A stretch of 64,000 nt of DNA from Elusimicrobiales bacterium (GCA_028688015.1 JAQTZB010000001.1:599663-663662); one strand, 5' to 3'; numbered from the stretch's first letter, positions 42,256 through 50,999 are shown. Notes: generated from the letters alone by a model not told the origin. Numbers and translations: made by a program.

Positions 42256-43158
42256 TTAGTTGAAGGTGGAGGTCGCAACATTGACCTTCACGCCGTCAAC
42301 CTTCTTCTGCGTCTTCAGCTCCTGGGCGTTCTTGAAGGGCGTGCCAATCTCCTGCAGCACGCCGTCGCCCTGCACGTAGTAGATAGCCTTGGAGGTTATG
42401 TCCTTGACCATCGTGTGCACGGTCCAGCGCAGCTGCAGCTGCATGGAGGCGATGGGGTCCTCGTGCGTGCCCACGTTGGCGATGGTGGAATCCGGCACTT
42501 CGGACACCAGGGTCACCTTGTAGCCCCAGGCCGTAACGACATTGAGCGGCTCCACGGTAACGCCGGTCAGGAACTGGCCCTTGCCCTGGAAGTTGCCCTT
42601 ATAGGTATAGTGAACCTGGTAGGTAACTTTCACGACTTCGGAGCCGTAGGCGTTCTTCATGGAGAAGGCGTACTTCTTGGTGGCCGGCCGGGTCCAGCCC
42701 TGCAGCTGCGTCCAGTGGCTGGTCCCGAAGGGCACAGCGTTGGCGTAGTTGGTGGTGATGTTGACCACGGGCTGGTTCTTCTCGATGATGGCGAAGATCT
42801 TCTCCATCAGGTTCACGATCTTGTCGAGCGTGTCGACCGTATTGTTGATGTTGGTCAGCGGATCCACGGGGGGCGTGGTGCCGCCTTCCGGGGGCTTGGT
42901 AGCGCCGCCGCCGGGGTTGATGGGCGGGTTGATCTGCGGGCCGGACGGAGGCTTGGGCAGTTCGCCGGGGCCGGGAATGGTCGGGCCGCCGGGCACCACC
43001 TGGGTGCCGGGGATCGTGCCGCCGCGGCTGTCGATCTCTTCTATGACGATGGAATTCTCGTCGATGGCGAAATACTTGGCGTCCAGGGTCTCCGTGGCGG
43101 AAACCCGGCCGGCCAGCATCGCCGTCATGGCTGCGGTTATCGCGAGCAGTTTCTTCAT
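42256..43158 (-). CDS. Secreted protein of unknown family, tandem paralogue B
   Basis: Exported protein of 300 residues that I cannot assign. It has a signal peptide (1-21), a segment FAIDENSIVIEEIDS, a proline/glycine-rich linker (about 48-100), a helix (VDTLDKIVNLMEKIFAIIEK, about 108-127), and a beta-rich domain of about 170 residues. That domain shares motifs with the upstream gene: GKGQFLTGVTVEP, WGYKVTLVSEVPDSTIANVG and ASMQLQLRW. It follows the paralogue by 51 nt with its own GGAGG ribosome site. Only two genes and a shared promoter are seen, so they probably form one system. Confidence 0.85.
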   Translation of the reverse strand: MKKLLAITAAMTAMLAGRVSATETLDAKYFAIDENSIVIEEIDSRGGTIPGTQVVPGGPTIPGPGELPKPPSGPQINPPINPGGGATKPPEGGTTPPVDPLTNINNTVDTLDKIVNLMEKIFAIIEKNQPVVNITTNYANAVPFGTSHWTQLQGWTRPATKKYAFSMKNAYGSEVVKVTYQVHYTYKGNFQGKGQFLTGVTVEPLNVVTAWGYKVTLVSEVPDSTIANVGTHEDPIASMQLQLRWTVHTMVKDITSKAIYYVQGDGVLQEIGTPFKNAQELKTQKKVDGVKVNVATSTFN

Positions 43159-43209
43159 GTTATACTTCCTCCTTTTCTATTGCCGCCGGCCGTCCGGCGG
43201 GTACTGAAA

Positions 43210-44058
43210 TCAGAACACTGACGAGGGTCCGAGCAGCGGCGCGGCGGCTTTGACGTCCGCAGCCTGCTTGTCCTTCTTGGACCAGGGGCTGGCGATCTCT
43301 TCGAAATAGCCGGTGCCCTCCAGGTAATAGACGCTGGTGCCCTCTACGACTTTGAGCACGGTGGCCATCTTCCAGTTCAGCTTCATCTGCATGGCGGCCA
43401 CGGGGTCGGTGTCGGTGCCCACGTTGGCGATAGTGGAATCCGGCACGGCGGCCGTCATGGTGAACTTGTAGCCCCAGCCGGCCGTCACCTTGCTGGGGAT
43501 CACGGCCACTCCGGTCAGGAACTTGCCCTTGCCCTTGTAGGCGCCGTTATAGGTATAAGAGAACTTATATTTACAGTCTATCATCACGGAGCCGTAAAGG
43601 TTCTCCGCGTAGAAGCCGTAGGTGTAGCTCTTGGGCCGGTTCCAGCCGGCCAACTGCGTGGCAGCTGTGACGCCCTCCGGGTAGGCGGTAGCGTACTTGG
43701 TGTCTATGTTGACGGCGGCGGCGTTGTCTTTTACGATGTCCCAGACCTTGGAGGCGATGTTGACTATCTTCTCTATGGTCACAACGATGCCGGCCAGGTC
43801 CTTGGGCGGAGTCTCCTGCAGCTTTACGTAATTAGTGTCCGGCTCGTCTCCGACCGACAGCAGCGTGACCTTAATGGAATCCGTGTTGAGCGTGAAGTAC
43901 CCGGGATAAGTGCGGGCCAGCTCCTTCTCTGAAGGAGTGTAATCGGGAGAGTCCGCGGGAGTCTGTCTCTCGATGAGTTCCTGGGCGGAAACATTAACCT
44001 GCGGCAGCGCGAACAGCAAGGTGCACAGCACGGAGAAGGAGGAGAGGTATAATTTCAT
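43210..44058 (-). CDS. Secreted protein of unknown family, tandem paralogue A
   Basis: Exported protein of 282 residues. The ATG at 44058 is chosen because GGAGT lies 7 nt upstream and a signal peptide (1-25) follows directly. A segment YFTLNTDSIKVTLLSVGDE, a helix (IVVTIEKIVNIASKVWDIVK) and a beta-rich domain follow. Motifs shared with the downstream paralogue include YKGKGKFLTGVAVIP, GWGYKFTMTAAVPDSTIANV and the AAMQMKLNW block. It lacks the long proline linker. The promoter region carries the AAGGGCC-type inverted repeat also found at 14744 and 32350. I know no described family that fits. Confidence 0.85.
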   Translation of the reverse strand: MKLYLSSFSVLCTLLFALPQVNVSAQELIERQTPADSPDYTPSEKELARTYPGYFTLNTDSIKVTLLSVGDEPDTNYVKLQETPPKDLAGIVVTIEKIVNIASKVWDIVKDNAAAVNIDTKYATAYPEGVTAATQLAGWNRPKSYTYGFYAENLYGSVMIDCKYKFSYTYNGAYKGKGKFLTGVAVIPSKVTAGWGYKFTMTAAVPDSTIANVGTDTDPVAAMQMKLNWKMATVLKVVEGTSVYYLEGTGYFEEIASPWSKKDKQAADVKAAAPLLGPSSVF

Positions 44059-44092
44059 GTTGTGTACTCCTAAGTCCATCAGTTACATATAG

Positions 44093-44098
44093 AGTATA
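44093..44098 (-). promoter_or_regulatory. Probable -10 element (TATACT)
   Basis: TATACT on the minus strand begins 31 nt after the inverted repeat and 35 nt before the ATG at 44058. A GTGACG lies near the -35 position. Confidence 0.45.
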
Positions 44099-44128
44099 TC
44101 CCAGGGGTTGAAAGTCCGTCACCACCTT

Positions 44129-44175
44129 AGGGCCCAGACCGCGGAACTATTTAGACCTATGCCTTCCTGGGCCCT
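44129..44175 (-). promoter_or_regulatory. AAGGGCC-type inverted repeat upstream of secreted paralogues
   Basis: On the minus strand AGGGCCCAG and CTGGGCCCT (plus 44167-44175 and 44129-44137) form perfect 9-bp arms with a 29-nt spacer, preceded by TCAA. The arm end is 70 nt from the start codon, as at 14860 (68 nt) and 32460 (71 nt). Confidence 0.6.
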
Positions 44176-44243
44176 TTGACCTATATCAACCTTTACGCGT
44201 CAAGCGCTGTCAAAGGCAGGAACCGGAGAAAGCCGGCAGAAAA

Positions 44244-44284
44244 GCAAAAGGGCGGGGCCCTGAGGCGCCCGCCCTTTGCTTTGT
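44244..44284 (-). terminator. Intrinsic terminator of PFOR gene
   Basis: AAAGGGCGGG/CCCGCCCTTT hairpin, followed on the minus strand by TTTTGCTTTT, 13 nt after the stop at 44297. Confidence 0.85.
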
Positions 44285-44296
44285 GCCGATACTATA

Positions 44297-47200
44297 CTAG
44301 ACGGCGACTTTCTCCCCTTCCTTGGCCGGGGTCTCACAGTTCATGGCGGCTATCTGCTGGTACACGCTGAGCCTCCACTTGTACTCGCCGTCGGCCAGCA
44401 GGGCCAGGCGCTTGGCCACTTCCGGGTTGCTCTTCTGCAGCGAGCGGAAGCGGTTCTCCCCGTTCATGAAGTCGGCCACGGAGATCGTGGGCGGCTTGCT
44501 GTCTATGGTCAGGGGATTCTTGCCCTGCGCCTTCAGCGCGGGGTTGTAGCGGAACAGCGGCCAGCGGCCGGACTGCACCGCCTTCTTCTGCTCGTTCATC
44601 CCGGAGCCCATGTCGATGCCGTGTGCTATGCAGTGGCTATAGGCGATGACTATAGACGGGCCGTCGTAGGCTTCGGCTTCCGCCAGGGCCTTCACGGTCT
44701 GGTTATAGTCGGCGCCCATGGCGATCTGCGCCACGTAGATGTTGCCGTAGGTCATGCTGATCATGGCCAGGTCCTTCTTGGGCAGCGGCTTGCCGCCCGC
44801 GGCGAACTGCGCCACGGCGCCCAGCGGGGTGGCCTTGGACATCTGGCCGCCGGTGTTGGAGTACACTTCGGTGTCCAGCACCATCACGCGGACCTTGCGG
44901 CCGGTGGCCAGCACGTGGTCCAGGCCGCCGTAGCCTATGTCGTAGGCCCAGCCGTCGCCGCCGAGGATCCAGACGCTCTTCTTGACCAGGTAATCGGCCA
45001 GGGTGATGAGGCGGGCGGCCTGTTCGCCGCCGGCGGTCACGAGGGCTTTCTTCAGGTCGGTGATGCGGCCGCGCTGCTGCTCTATGCCGGCCCAGTCTTC
45101 CTGGTTGGCGCCAAGGATGTCGTCGGCCAGCTTGGCCTGCGCCTTGAGCGGGCCTTCCTTCATGGCGGTCAGCAGCTCGCGGGCTTCCTCGCCCATCTTG
45201 TCGTAGGCCAGGCGCATGCCCAGGCCGAACTCGGCGTTATCCTCGAACAGCGAGTTGCTCCAGGCCGGGCCCTTGCCGTCCTCGCGCTGGCAGTAAGGCG
45301 TGGTGGGCAGGTTGCCGCCGTAGATGGACGAGCAGCCGGTGGCGTTGGCCACGGTCAGGTGGTCGCCGAACAACTGGGTCATCAGCTTCACGTACGGCGT
45401 CTCGCCGCAGCCGGCGCAGGCGCCGGAGAATTCGAACAGCGGGCGCACCAGCTGGGAGCCCTGCACGGTGTTGCGGTTGACCTTGGAGGAACCCTGGTCC
45501 TTCAGCGCCAGGAAGAACTTGAAGTTCTCGCGCTCGGTCTCGCGCAGCGGGAACTGCGGGGCCAGGTTGATGGCCTTCTTGCCGGTCTCTTTGCCGTCCT
45601 TGCGCTCCTTGGCGGGGCAGTTGTAAACGCAGGCACCGCAGCCGGTGCAGTCCTCGACGGCGGTCTGCACGGTGAACTTCAGGCCTTTCAGCGCGGGCGC
45701 CTTGGCATCCATGGACTTGAAGGTCGCGGGGGCCTTGGCCAGCTCGGCGCCATCGTACGCCTTGATGCGGATGGCGGCGTGCGGGCACACGAGCGAGCAG
45801 AAGCCGCACTGGATGCACAGGTGGTTTTCCCATACCGGGGTCTCAAGGGCGATATTGCGCTTCTCATACTGCGAGGTGGCGGTAGGGAAGGTGCCGTCAA
45901 CGGGCATGGCGCTCACGGGGAGGTCGTCGCCGCGGAAGGCGATCATCTCGCACAGCGTCTCGCGCACGAACTTCGGGAAGCCCTCGACCGCGCAGGAGCG
46001 CACGATCTTGCTGTCGGCCTTGCCGACCTTCACTTCCTCGATGGCGGCCAGCGTCTGGTCGACGGCGGCGTAGTTCTTGCTGACCACTTCCTCGCCCTTC
46101 TTGGAATAGGTCTTCTTGATGGAGGCCTTGATGGCGGCGATCGCCTCGTCCTTCGGGAGGACGCCGGAGATGCCGAAGAAGGCGGTCTGCATGATAACGT
46201 TGATGCGGGCGCCCATGCCGGTGGCTTCGGCGATCTTGGAGGCGTCTATCACGTACATCTTCAGGTGCTTCTTGACGATAACTTCCTGCACCTCGATCGG
46301 CAGCTTGTCCCAGACCTCGTTCGCGGAGAACGGGCTGTTGAGCAGGAAGATGCCGTTGTCTTCGGCGCGGTTGAGCATCTCGTACTTCTCGAGGAAGCTG
46401 AACTGGTGGCAGCCGATGAAGCGGGCCTTGCTGACGAGGTACGGCGCGCGGATGTAGGTCTTGCCGAAGCGCAGGTGCGAGGCCGTCATAGAGCCGGCTT
46501 TCTTGGAGTCGTACACGAAGTAGCCCTGGGCGAACTGGCCGGTCTCTTCGCTGATGATCTTGATGGTGTTCTTGTTGGCGCCGATGGTGCCGTCGGAACC
46601 CAGGCCGAAGAACAGCGCGCGGAAGGTGTCAGCGGGCTCGGTGGTGAAGTTCTCGTCGTACTTGAGCGAGAGGTTGGTGACGTCGTCGTTGATGCCTACC
46701 ACGAAGCCGTTGAGAGGCTTGGCGGCGGAGAGGTTCTCGAACACGGCCTTGGCCATGGCCGGGGTGAATTCCTTGGAGCCGAGGCCGTAGCGGCCGCCGA
46801 CGATGAGGGGCAGCTCCTTGAGCTGGCCGGCCTTGAAGGCGTTGGCGCAGACGGTGACCACGTCCTGGTACAGCGGCTCGCCCAGGGCGCCCGCTTCCTT
46901 GGTGCGGTCCAGCACGGAAATGGACTTTACGGTCTTGGGCAGGGCCTTTATGAAGTCGGCTTCGGAGTAGGGCCTGTAGAGGCGGACTTTCAGCACGCCC
47001 ACTTTCTCGCCTTTGCCTGCGAGGTAGTTCACGGTGTCTTCCAGCACGTCGGCGCCGGAGGCCATCACAACGACCACCTTGGTCGCGTCGGGCGCGCCCA
47101 CGTAGTCGAAGAGGTTATACTTGCGGCCGGTGAGTTTCTCGAACTGGCCCATGGCTTCTTTCACCATGGTGGGCACGGCGGTATAGAACTTATTGCCGGC

Positions 47201-47890
47201 TTCGCGGCCCTGGAAGAACACGTCCGGGTTCTGGGCGGTGCCGCGCAGCACGGGGTGCTCGGGGTTGAGGCCGCGGGCCTTGTGCTCGGCGATGAGCTTC
47301 TCGCTGATCATGCTGCGCATGACCTCGGGCGAGAGCGGCTCTACCATGTTCAGCTCGTGGCTGGTGCGGAAGCCGTCGAAGAAGTGGAGGAAGGGCACGC
47401 GGGTCTTGAGCGTGGCGGCCTGCGAGATCAGCGCGAAGTCCATGGCTTCCTGGGGGTTGGCGCTGGAGAGCATGGCCCAGCCGGTCTGGCGGCAGGCCAT
47501 CACGTCGCCGTGGCCGCCGAAGATGGAGAGCGCGTGCGCCGCGACCTCGCGGGCGGACACGTGGAAGACGGTGGAGGTCAGCTCGCCGGCGATCTTGTAC
47601 ATGTTAGGGATCATCAGCAGCAGGCCCTGCGAGCAGGTGAAGGTGGTGGTGAGCGCGCCGGCGGAGAGGGAGCCGTGGACCGCGCCGGAAGCGCCGCCCT
47701 CGGACTGCATCTCGATCACGGAAGGGATGGTGCCCCAGATGTTCTTGTCGCCCTTGGCGCTCCAGACGTCGGAAAGCTCGCCCATTACGGAAGAAGGGGT
47801 GATCGGGTAGATCGCTATGACCTCGTTGGTCTTGTGGGCCACGAAAGCCGCGGCCGTATTGCCGTCCATCGCTACTCTTTTATTAGACAT
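44297..47890 (-). CDS. nifJ: Pyruvate:ferredoxin (flavodoxin) oxidoreductase
   Basis: Converts pyruvate, CoA and oxidised ferredoxin to acetyl-CoA, CO2 and reduced ferredoxin; cytosolic homodimer. The 1197-residue single chain has the whole domain order: pyrimidine-binding domain (IYPITPSSVMGELSD), gamma-type and CoA domains, the two-cluster ferredoxin domain (CIQCGFCSLVCPHAAI near 690; CTGCGACVYNCPAKERKD near 745), the proximal-cluster motif ACAGCGETPYVKLM near 820, and the thiamine-diphosphate site GDGWAYDIGYGGLDHV with NTGGQMSKATPLG. AAGGAG precedes the ATG by 9 nt. It is divergent from the nfn genes, which use its product. Confidence 0.97.
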   Translation of the reverse strand: MSNKRVAMDGNTAAAFVAHKTNEVIAIYPITPSSVMGELSDVWSAKGDKNIWGTIPSVIEMQSEGGASGAVHGSLSAGALTTTFTCSQGLLLMIPNMYKIAGELTSTVFHVSAREVAAHALSIFGGHGDVMACRQTGWAMLSSANPQEAMDFALISQAATLKTRVPFLHFFDGFRTSHELNMVEPLSPEVMRSMISEKLIAEHKARGLNPEHPVLRGTAQNPDVFFQGREAGNKFYTAVPTMVKEAMGQFEKLTGRKYNLFDYVGAPDATKVVVVMASGADVLEDTVNYLAGKGEKVGVLKVRLYRPYSEADFIKALPKTVKSISVLDRTKEAGALGEPLYQDVVTVCANAFKAGQLKELPLIVGGRYGLGSKEFTPAMAKAVFENLSAAKPLNGFVVGINDDVTNLSLKYDENFTTEPADTFRALFFGLGSDGTIGANKNTIKIISEETGQFAQGYFVYDSKKAGSMTASHLRFGKTYIRAPYLVSKARFIGCHQFSFLEKYEMLNRAEDNGIFLLNSPFSANEVWDKLPIEVQEVIVKKHLKMYVIDASKIAEATGMGARINVIMQTAFFGISGVLPKDEAIAAIKASIKKTYSKKGEEVVSKNYAAVDQTLAAIEEVKVGKADSKIVRSCAVEGFPKFVRETLCEMIAFRGDDLPVSAMPVDGTFPTATSQYEKRNIALETPVWENHLCIQCGFCSLVCPHAAIRIKAYDGAELAKAPATFKSMDAKAPALKGLKFTVQTAVEDCTGCGACVYNCPAKERKDGKETGKKAINLAPQFPLRETERENFKFFLALKDQGSSKVNRNTVQGSQLVRPLFEFSGACAGCGETPYVKLMTQLFGDHLTVANATGCSSIYGGNLPTTPYCQREDGKGPAWSNSLFEDNAEFGLGMRLAYDKMGEEARELLTAMKEGPLKAQAKLADDILGANQEDWAGIEQQRGRITDLKKALVTAGGEQAARLITLADYLVKKSVWILGGDGWAYDIGYGGLDHVLATGRKVRVMVLDTEVYSNTGGQMSKATPLGAVAQFAAGGKPLPKKDLAMISMTYGNIYVAQIAMGADYNQTVKALAEAEAYDGPSIVIAYSHCIAHGIDMGSGMNEQKKAVQSGRWPLFRYNPALKAQGKNPLTIDSKPPTISVADFMNGENRFRSLQKSNPEVAKRLALLADGEYKWRLSVYQQIAAMNCETPAKEGEKVAV

Positions 47891-47943
47891 TATTATAATC
47901 TCCTTAGATGAATAACTGCGAAAGCGGTACTGAGGTTGCCTTT

Positions 47944-47949
47944 AGTATA
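47944..47949 (-). promoter_or_regulatory. -10 element (TATACT) of PFOR gene
   Basis: TATACT on the minus strand about 55 nt before the PFOR ATG, within the 163-nt divergent spacer with nfnB. No strong -35 is evident. Confidence 0.45.
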
Positions 47950-48016
47950 GCATTTTTGTCGGGCGCAGGTCCCTTCCCGCCGGGCCCCGCGCGGCCCGCC
48001 AGCGGGCGCATTTTTG

Positions 48017-48022
48017 TATAAT
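48017..48022 (+). promoter_or_regulatory. -10 element (TATAAT) of nfn genes
   Basis: Perfect TATAAT 31 nt before the ATG at 48054; GGAG is next to the start codon. Confidence 0.6.
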
Positions 48023-48053
48023 TACAGCGGGGCGGAGGTGCGAAAACCGGAGC

Positions 48054-49466
48054 ATGATGGAAAACAAACCTAAAAAACCTACGCCGTCCCTCAAGCAGAA
48101 CCTAGGCCGCCATCAGGCGCCCGCCGCGCGCCGCGGGAATTTTGACGAAGTGGCCCTTGGCTTCGGGCCCGAAGAGGCCTTAACCGAGGCCGCCCGCTGC
48201 CTGGGCTGCAAGGCCAAGCCCTGCGAACTGGCCTGCCCGGTAAACGTCAAGATCCCCGAATTCATAGACCTCCTCTATAAAGAGGACGCCGGCGCCGCCG
48301 CCTCAAAGATCTTCGAAACCTCGCTCTTCCCCGCCATCTGCGGCCGGGTCTGCCCCCAGGAGACCTACTGCGAAGCCGCCTGCGTCCTGAAGGACAAGTT
48401 CGGGCCGGTCTCCATAGGCCGCCTGGAGCGTTTTACGGCGGACCATGCGCGCGTCAACGGCCTCATCCAGCCCCCCCCTTGCGCGCCGGACACCGGCAAG
48501 AAAGTCGCCTGCGTGGGTTCGGGACCCACCTCCCTGGCCGTAGCCGCGGAACTGCGCAAGCTGGGCCACGCTGTCACCGTCTTCGAGGCCCTGCACGAGT
48601 TCGGCGGGGTGCTCAGCTACGGCATCCCCACTTTCCGCCTGCCGCGCGAGGTGGTGCGCTTCGAGGTGGACATGCTGCGCCGCATGGGCGTCCGGTTCCT
48701 GAAAAATGTTCTGGTGGGCAAAGCCCTGACCATCGAAGAACTGAAGAAAGACTTCGACGCGGTCTATATCGGCTCCGGAGCAGGCCTCCCCAGCCCGCTG
48801 GGCGCGGCCGGAGAGGACCTGGCCGGCGTCTACAGTTCCAACGAATTCCTGACCCGCGTGAACCTGATGGGCGCCCACAAGTTCCCGGAGAACGACACGC
48901 CCTATTATATCGGGAAGCGGGTGGTGGTGGTCGGCGGCGGCAATACCGCCATGGACTCCGCCCGCTGCGCCATGCGCCTGGGCCCCGAAAGCGTGACCTT
49001 GCTTTACCGCCGCACCCGCGCCGAAATGCCCGCCCGCGCCGAGGAAGTGGAGAACGCGATGGAGGAGGGCATTAAATTCGAGTTCCTGACCGCCCCGGTG
49101 CAGCTGGAGGGCGACGAGCGGGGCCGGCTGAGGCGCGTTAAATGCATCCGCATGGAGCTCGGCCGGCCGGACGCCTCCGGCCGCCGAAGGCCGATCCCCC
49201 AGGACAATACGGAATTTTACCTCGAGGCAGACAGCCTGGTAGTGGCCATCGGGCAGAGCCCCAACCCGGTGATACAGCAGACCACGCCGGGGCTTGCTGT
49301 AGCCAAGTCCGGCTGCATCACCGTAGATGCCGCCACGGCTAAAACCTCGCTTGACGGAATCTACGCCGGCGGCGACGTGGTGCGCGGCGGCGCCACCGTG
49401 CTGCTGGCCATGAAGGACGGCAAGGCCGCCGCCAAAGCGATACATGAGAAACTGAGCGGGAGCTAG
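48054..49466 (+). CDS. nfnB: NfnB-like large subunit of NADH-dependent ferredoxin:NADP oxidoreductase (GltD-type)
   Basis: Flavoprotein of 470 residues. An N-terminal [4Fe-4S] domain has the spaced cysteines of CLGCKAKPCELACPVNVKIP (about 51-70), then CGRVCPQETYCEAAC. An FAD site (KKVACVGSGPTSLAVAAEL, about 150) and an NADPH site (VVVVGGGNTAMDSARCAMR, about 303) follow, with the final GIYAGGDVVRGGATV. This is the GltD/NfnB fold. With the next gene it should form the electron-bifurcating NfnAB, linking reduced ferredoxin and NADH to NADP reduction. A plain glutamate synthase small subunit is less likely, since no large subunit is present. Confidence 0.9.
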   Translation: MMENKPKKPTPSLKQNLGRHQAPAARRGNFDEVALGFGPEEALTEAARCLGCKAKPCELACPVNVKIPEFIDLLYKEDAGAAASKIFETSLFPAICGRVCPQETYCEAACVLKDKFGPVSIGRLERFTADHARVNGLIQPPPCAPDTGKKVACVGSGPTSLAVAAELRKLGHAVTVFEALHEFGGVLSYGIPTFRLPREVVRFEVDMLRRMGVRFLKNVLVGKALTIEELKKDFDAVYIGSGAGLPSPLGAAGEDLAGVYSSNEFLTRVNLMGAHKFPENDTPYYIGKRVVVVGGGNTAMDSARCAMRLGPESVTLLYRRTRAEMPARAEEVENAMEEGIKFEFLTAPVQLEGDERGRLRRVKCIRMELGRPDASGRRRPIPQDNTEFYLEADSLVVAIGQSPNPVIQQTTPGLAVAKSGCITVDAATAKTSLDGIYAGGDVVRGGATVLLAMKDGKAAAKAIHEKLSGS

Positions 49467-49478
49467 GAAGCGGGGACA

Positions 49479-49511
49479 CCGGGATGCAGAATGCCGCATC
49501 GGGCATCCCGG
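49479..49511 (+). repeat. Hairpin between nfnB and nfnA
   Basis: CCGGGATGC (49479-49487) pairs with GCATCCCGG (49503-49511). A further GCCCCGGCATCCC follows at about 49520 and resembles the end of the foldback element at 41987. There is no T-run, so it is not a typical terminator. Confidence 0.5.
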
Positions 49512-49547
49512 CCTCAAGCGCCCCGGCATCCCATCAAAGGATCTATC

Positions 49548-50423
49548 ATGAACCACGACATTTACTCCACCGAAGGCCTCTACAAGATAGTCGAGAAGAC
49601 CGATCTGTCCCCCACCGTCTCGAAGCACGTCATCTACGCCCCGCTGATAGCCGCCAAGGCGAAGGCCGGCCATTTCGTGATCCTGCGCTCGCGCGAGGGC
49701 GGCGAGCGCATCCCGGTGACGCTGGTGGACTGGAGCCCGGAGAACGGGACGGTCACCGTCATAATCCAGGCCATAGGCAAATCCACCACGGAGATGAACG
49801 CCTTCAGGCAGGGCGACTCCTTCAGCGACGTAGCCGGCCCGCTGGGCACGCCGGTGGAGATCAAGAAATACGGCACCGTGCTGGGAGTGGGCGGCGGCGT
49901 GGGCATTGCCGAGCTCTACCCCATAGCTAAGGCTTTCAAGCAGGCCGGCAACGGGATAGTTTCCATCCTGGGCGCCCGCAACAAGGAACTGCTTATACTG
50001 GAGCCTGAAATGGCCGGCCTCGGCCGGGTAATCGTGACCACTGACGACGGCTCGGCCGGCAGGAAGGGGCTGGTCACCGACGCCATGAAGGAGCTGTACG
50101 CCGCCGGGGAGAAGCCGGACGCCATCTATACCATCGGCCCGATCATCATGATGAAGTTCGTCGCCGAAGCCTCCCGCCCGCACGGCACCCCCACCTTCGC
50201 CAGCCTCAACCCCATCATGCTTGACGGTACGGGCATGTGCGGCGGCTGCCGCGTCGAGGTGGGCGGCAAGCCCAAGTTCGCCTGCGTGGACGGCCCCATG
50301 TTCGACGCGCACCAGACCAACTTCGACCAGTTGATGAAGCGCACCGCCGCCTACCGCGACAGCGAAAAAGAAGCACTGGAGCGCTACGCCAAAGACCATA
50401 CCTGCCGCATCGGCCTGCACTGA
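49548..50423 (+). CDS. nfnA: NfnA-like small subunit (ferredoxin:NADP reductase, FAD/[2Fe-2S])
   Basis: Flavoprotein of 291 residues; the ATG at 49548 has AAGGA 6 nt upstream and gives the usual start (NHDIYSTEGLYKIVEKTDLS). It has a ferredoxin-reductase beta-barrel for FAD (HFVILRSREGGERIPVTLVD), an NAD-binding half (LGVGGGVGIAELYPIAKAF; LGARNKELLI), and a C-terminal [2Fe-2S] motif GTGMCGGCRVEVGGKPKFAC followed by DGPMFD. This is typical of NfnA, SudB and PyrK-like proteins. The gene order nfnB-nfnA is the reverse of the classical arrangement. It completes the transhydrogenase beside PFOR. Confidence 0.9.
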   Translation: MNHDIYSTEGLYKIVEKTDLSPTVSKHVIYAPLIAAKAKAGHFVILRSREGGERIPVTLVDWSPENGTVTVIIQAIGKSTTEMNAFRQGDSFSDVAGPLGTPVEIKKYGTVLGVGGGVGIAELYPIAKAFKQAGNGIVSILGARNKELLILEPEMAGLGRVIVTTDDGSAGRKGLVTDAMKELYAAGEKPDAIYTIGPIIMMKFVAEASRPHGTPTFASLNPIMLDGTGMCGGCRVEVGGKPKFACVDGPMFDAHQTNFDQLMKRTAAYRDSEKEALERYAKDHTCRIGLH

Positions 50424-50456
50424 TCTGGCGCGGGCCGCCGCGCGGCGCGTAATGTT

Positions 50457-50486
50457 TTGACATGGCCCGCTTTTAAGTTGCACAAT
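50457..50486 (+). promoter_or_regulatory. Sigma70-like promoter of DUF3015 gene
   Basis: Perfect TTGACA (50457-50462), an 18-nt spacer and CACAAT (50481-50486), about 40 nt before the ATG at 50528. Confidence 0.6.
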
Positions 50487-50527
50487 CTTGGGAAGAAGCA
50501 GACAGTAAGTAAAAGGGGACTCACAGA

Positions 50528-50977
50528 ATGAAAAAAGTACTGATGACTGTTGTTGTGCTGGGCGCCTTCGGCGCCGCCGCCTTCGCCGCCGATTACGGCG
50601 CCGCCGGCTGCGGCCTGGGCAGCCTGGCCTTCAAGAAGAACGACATGACGCAGGTGCTCGCGGCTACTACCAACGGCACCTTCGGCAGCCAGACCTTCGG
50701 CCTGACCTTCGGCACCTCCGGGTGCAACAACGAAGGCCTAGTGAAGGTGGGCATGGCCCGCGAGAGCTTCATCGAAGCCAACTACAAGGACCTGTCCCGC
50801 GACGTGGCCAAGGGCAACGGCGAGTACGTGACCAACCTGGCCAGGCTCTACGGCTACACCCCGGAGAACACCTGGCAGTTCACGCAGCTGCTGCAGAAGA
50901 ACCACGCTACGATCTTCGCGTCCAACAACGCGCAGACCGCCGTGACCGCCATCAACAAGCTCGTTACCAGCATCTAA
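50528..50977 (+). CDS. Secreted DUF3015 protein
   Basis: Exported protein of 149 residues with a textbook signal peptide (1-20, ending AAAFAA). The DUF3015 features are present: YGAAGCGLGSLAF near the mature start, QVLAATTNGTFGSQTFGLTF (about 41-60), then GTSGCNN and a helical C-terminal half (RESFIEANYKDLSRDVAKGN). Two cysteines (about 27 and 64) could pair. Function of the family is unknown; it is periplasmic and often abundant. GGGGAC lies before the ATG. A hairpin after the stop separates it partly from the DUF4105 gene. Confidence 0.9.
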   Translation: MKKVLMTVVVLGAFGAAAFAADYGAAGCGLGSLAFKKNDMTQVLAATTNGTFGSQTFGLTFGTSGCNNEGLVKVGMARESFIEANYKDLSRDVAKGNGEYVTNLARLYGYTPENTWQFTQLLQKNHATIFASNNAQTAVTAINKLVTSI

Positions 50978-50999
50978 GAGCCGGTTGAAAAGCACAACT

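Noticed and set aside
44276..47911. A very long open frame on the plus strand opposite PFOR (over 1200 codons)
   Set aside because: It is the GC-rich antisense shadow of PFOR: no known domain, low-complexity G/A/V/L composition and no ribosome site. PFOR has all its motifs.
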